Below are positions 62,079-64,000 of a stretch of DNA of 64,000 nt, one piece after another; position 1 is the stretch's first letter, and each line of letters opens with the position of its first letter. The notes under the pieces are model-generated. The model was not told the origin of the DNA. It saw nothing but the letters and a program-made list of their open reading frames with translations, and ran no database searches. The position numbers were made by a program, and so were the translations under genes. Source of the DNA: Altererythrobacter sp. BO-6 (GTDB taxonomy: Bacteria; Pseudomonadota; Alphaproteobacteria; Sphingomonadales; Sphingomonadaceae); NCBI RefSeq assembly GCF_011047315.1, contig NZ_CP049259.1:1550001-1614000 (forward strand). The letters run 5' to 3'.

Positions 62079-62863
62079 GCCTCGTCCGGCACGGGATAGG
62101 CCGTGATCGGCTGCAAAACTCCATAAGTCTCTGCCAGCGGCGCGTGGCCCAATTCGGGGAAGTCGAGCGGCGGCTGTTCGACGTGGGTGTCAGGCAAGCG
62201 GTCGAGCAGGTCGCGGATCAGCGTCAGCCGCCCCAGCCGCTGGTCGTTGAAATCGACCAGTGTCCATGGCGCCCAGTCGCTATGCGTCGCCTTGAGCATT
62301 GCCTCGCGCGCATCGGTATAGGCCTGATACTTTTCCCGCGCCGCCAGGTCGATCGGCGAAAGTTTCCAGCGCTTCAGCGGATCGTCGAGCCGCTCTTTCA
62401 GCCGCTCTTCCTGCTCGGCCTGGTCGGCGCCGAGCCAGTATTTAAACAGCAGGATCCCGTCATCGACCAGTTGCTGTTCGAACACCGGCGCCTGCTTGAG
62501 GAAAGCTTGAACCTGCTCTTCGCTCGCAAAGCCCATCACCCGCTCCACCCCGGCGCGGTTGTACCAGCTGCGATCGAACAGCACGATCTCCCCCGCTGCG
62601 GGAAGGTGCTGCACATAGCGCTGGAAGTACCACTGCGTCGCCTCGGCTTCCGAGGGCTTGGACAGCGCCACCACCCGGCACTGGCGCGGATTGAGCCGCT
62701 CGCGCACTGCCGCGATCGCTCCGCCCTTGCCCGCAGTGTCGCGCCCTTCGAACAGCACCGCGATCCGTGCGCAGGTCGCCTTGGCCCAGCGAGCCATGCC
62801 CACCAGCTCTTCCTCGAGCGGCTCCAGAAAATCCTCATATTGCTTGCGATTCAGCTTTTCCAA
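62075..62863 (-). CDS. Polyphosphate kinase 2 (PPK2 family)
   Basis: About 262 residues, with Walker A in IAVLFEGRDTAGKGGAIAAV, Walker B/lid in IVLFDRSWYNRAGVERVMGF, then LVDDGILLFKYWLGADQAEQ and RWKLSPIDLAAREKYQAYTD. PPK2 enzymes use polyphosphate to phosphorylate GDP/ADP or run in reverse. The TTG at 62863 (MEKLNRKQYEDFL) with GGAGGTG just ahead is the best start; the open frame continues to 62911, close to the divergent phhA start. Its stop overlaps the dehydratase stop by 4 bp (CTAG). Confidence 0.92.
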   Translation of the reverse strand: MEKLNRKQYEDFLEPLEEELVGMARWAKATCARIAVLFEGRDTAGKGGAIAAVRERLNPRQCRVVALSKPSEAEATQWYFQRYVQHLPAAGEIVLFDRSWYNRAGVERVMGFASEEQVQAFLKQAPVFEQQLVDDGILLFKYWLGADQAEQEERLKERLDDPLKRWKLSPIDLAAREKYQAYTDAREAMLKATHSDWAPWTLVDFNDQRLGRLTLIRDLLDRLPDTHVEQPPLDFPELGHAPLAETYGVLQPITAYPVPDEA

Positions 62864-62919
62864 GCGCACCTCCGCATTTGCGCCCCGCGTTCGGGCGTGA
62901 TATAGTTGCAATTGAAACT

Positions 62920-63861
62920 ATGGCCACGATCGCACAACCGCAGCAGGACTTTTCGATCCTGCCTGAAATGCCGGCGGATGTCTTTACCGCTCCGCTGAAA
63001 AAGCCCGCGCATGTGGGGGATGACTGGCTCGAGCCCGAGCAGACCAATTACACCAGCGACGACCACGCCATCTGGAACGATCTGTTCGCGCGCCAGATGG
63101 AGGTGTTGCCCGGCCGCGCCGCAACCGCCTTCATGCAGGGGCTGGAAAAGCTCGACCTAGGGCGCGGCGGCGTGCCCGAATTCGGCAAGCTCAGCGAAGA
63201 ACTCGGCGCGCTCACCGGCTGGAGCGTGGTTCCGGTGCCGATGCTGATCCCCGATCACGTATTCTTCTGGCACCTGGCCAACCGCCGCTTCCCCGCGGGC
63301 AATTTCATCCGCACGCGCGAGACTTTCGACTACATCCAGGAACCTGACGTGTTCCACGATGTGTTCGGCCATGTGCCGATGCTGACCGATCCAGTGTTTG
63401 CCGACTACATGCAGGAATATGGCCGCGCCGGATGGAAGGCGATGCGCTACAACCACTTGAAGGCACTCGGTGCGCTTTACTGGTACACGGTCGAATTCGG
63501 GCTGATCGAAGAGGCACCGGACATGATCCGCGCCTATGGCGCCGGGATCCTGTCAGGCCCGACCGAAGCGGTGTTCTCGGTCGAGGCGCAAAGCCCCAAC
63601 CGCATCATGCTCAATGTCGACCGGGTGATGCGCACCGATTACGTAATCAGCGACCTTCAGCCGACCTATTTCGTCATCGAAAGCTTCGAGGATCTCTACC
63701 GCCAGACGGTCGAGCGCGACTTCGACCGGCTCTATCGCTCGCTGCCACCGGCCTTCACCTATGCCAATACGGCGGTGATCGATGTCGACAACGTGCTCCA
63801 TCGCGGCACGCAGGAATACCTGCTGCGCGGCGGCAGGGGCAGCGGGGCCAAACCGGTCTGA
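62920..63861 (+). CDS. phhA: Phenylalanine 4-hydroxylase
   Basis: A 313-residue non-haem iron, pterin-dependent hydroxylase that converts phenylalanine to tyrosine. The iron ligands are the two His of VFHDVFGHVPMLTDPVFADY and the Glu of LGALYWYTVEFGLIEE. Other blocks are VPVPMLIPDHVFFWHLANRR and AGILSGPTEAVFSVEAQSPN. It is the single-domain bacterial form without an ACT domain. The ATG at 62920 (MATIAQPQQDFSILPEMP) is chosen. It is divergent from PPK2 with only about 56 bp between. No pterin carbinolamine dehydratase gene is adjacent. Confidence 0.95.
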   Translation: MATIAQPQQDFSILPEMPADVFTAPLKKPAHVGDDWLEPEQTNYTSDDHAIWNDLFARQMEVLPGRAATAFMQGLEKLDLGRGGVPEFGKLSEELGALTGWSVVPVPMLIPDHVFFWHLANRRFPAGNFIRTRETFDYIQEPDVFHDVFGHVPMLTDPVFADYMQEYGRAGWKAMRYNHLKALGALYWYTVEFGLIEEAPDMIRAYGAGILSGPTEAVFSVEAQSPNRIMLNVDRVMRTDYVISDLQPTYFVIESFEDLYRQTVERDFDRLYRSLPPAFTYANTAVIDVDNVLHRGTQEYLLRGGRGSGAKPV

Positions 63862-63880
63862 GCCGGGAAACTCCGCCGCT

Positions 63881-64000
63881 TCAGGCGGAGCGGCGGCGCT
63901 GGTAGAATTCGTACAGCGCGGGGGAAGGCCGCTGCGCCAGCCACACCCGCTGCAAGCGCGATCCAGCTAAGGCCGCCCAGCATCACCCCGTTGTTCGCCA
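63881..64000 (-). CDS. C-terminus of a small membrane protein, partial, possibly frameshifted
   Basis: On the minus strand one frame gives NNGVMLGGLSWIALAAGVAG then AAAFPRAV, a membrane segment, and the next frame gives ALYEFYQRRRSA followed by a stop (63881-63883). Dropping one C from the run opposite 63920-63924 joins them into a TM helix with a basic tail (AAAFPALYEFYQRRRSA). If the base is real, the protein ends differently. Too little is visible to name it. Confidence 0.35.

Overview
The window is a GC-rich, gene-dense bacterial chromosome segment with about 58 protein-coding genes on both strands and no rRNA, tRNA, CRISPR array, insertion sequence or prophage that I could find. Gene content and protein style (GyrB sequence, two large TonB-dependent receptors, leucine and acyl-CoA catabolism genes, OprP-type porin with PstS, SPFH protein, PPK2, PhhA) point to an alphaproteobacterium of the Sphingomonadales, most likely close to Erythrobacteraceae. 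This is judged from recognised families, not from a database search.

Layout. 1-5.3 kb: start of an acyl-CoA synthetase (minus), then gyrB, a small membrane protein, an AI-2E-type permease and an M50-like membrane protease. 5.3-11 kb: a lipoprotein 5'-nucleotidase, a TetR regulator, a DUF1295 membrane protein with a lysophospholipid acyltransferase, a frameshifted secreted protein and two small hypotheticals. 11-14.3 kb: leucine degradation genes (carboxyltransferase subunit, small Cys-rich protein, isovaleryl-CoA dehydrogenase). 14.4-19.2 kb: a lipoprotein, an osmoprotectant-type ABC transporter with fused permease and binding protein, a MidA-like methyltransferase and lgt. 19.3-33 kb: acyl-CoA synthetase, glnD, two TonB receptors, a YggS-type PLP protein, a ThiE-like protein and ftsK. 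33-36 kb: pstS and a phosphate-type porin, each with its own Pho box. 36-45.7 kb: a diguanylate cyclase, a thioesterase, a frameshifted oligopeptidase B, aminopeptidase P, a VOC protein, and a secreted EF-hand protein upstream of an OmpR/HK two-component pair. 45.7-55.7 kb: HerA-like ATPase, pabB-pabC fusion, pseudouridine synthase, arfB, rpmG, a LolA-like protein, alkaline phosphatase, xthA, ribA and a repeat-bearing membrane-anchored protein. 55.7-64 kb: an RHH/SPFH pair, a small lipoprotein, a four-gene acyl-CoA catabolic operon (dehydrogenase, CoA transferase, thiolase, dehydratase), PPK2 and phhA.

Themes. Phosphate acquisition and storage recur (5'-nucleotidase, PstS, OprP-type porin, alkaline phosphatase, PPK2). 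Two Pho boxes are close to perfect and a third is weaker, yet PstCAB and PhoBR are absent from the window. Acyl-CoA and leucine catabolism forms the second theme.

Most notable non-gene structure. (A) A 68-bp palindromic element is present twice, with 56 of 57 arm bases identical and an unrelated 11-bp centre. One copy is intergenic and one sits in frame inside the methylcrotonyl-CoA carboxylase beta-subunit gene, behaving like a protein-tolerated mobile palindrome. (B) A roughly 100-bp structured repeat occurs in two intergenic regions, with a 25-bp identical core and hairpins that differ in sequence but keep their pairing.

Four genes (gyrB 5' end, a secreted protein, oligopeptidase B, the gene at the right edge) each look as if one extra base breaks the frame. 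In three of the four the extra base could lie in a C/G run, so sequencing or assembly error is a real possibility.
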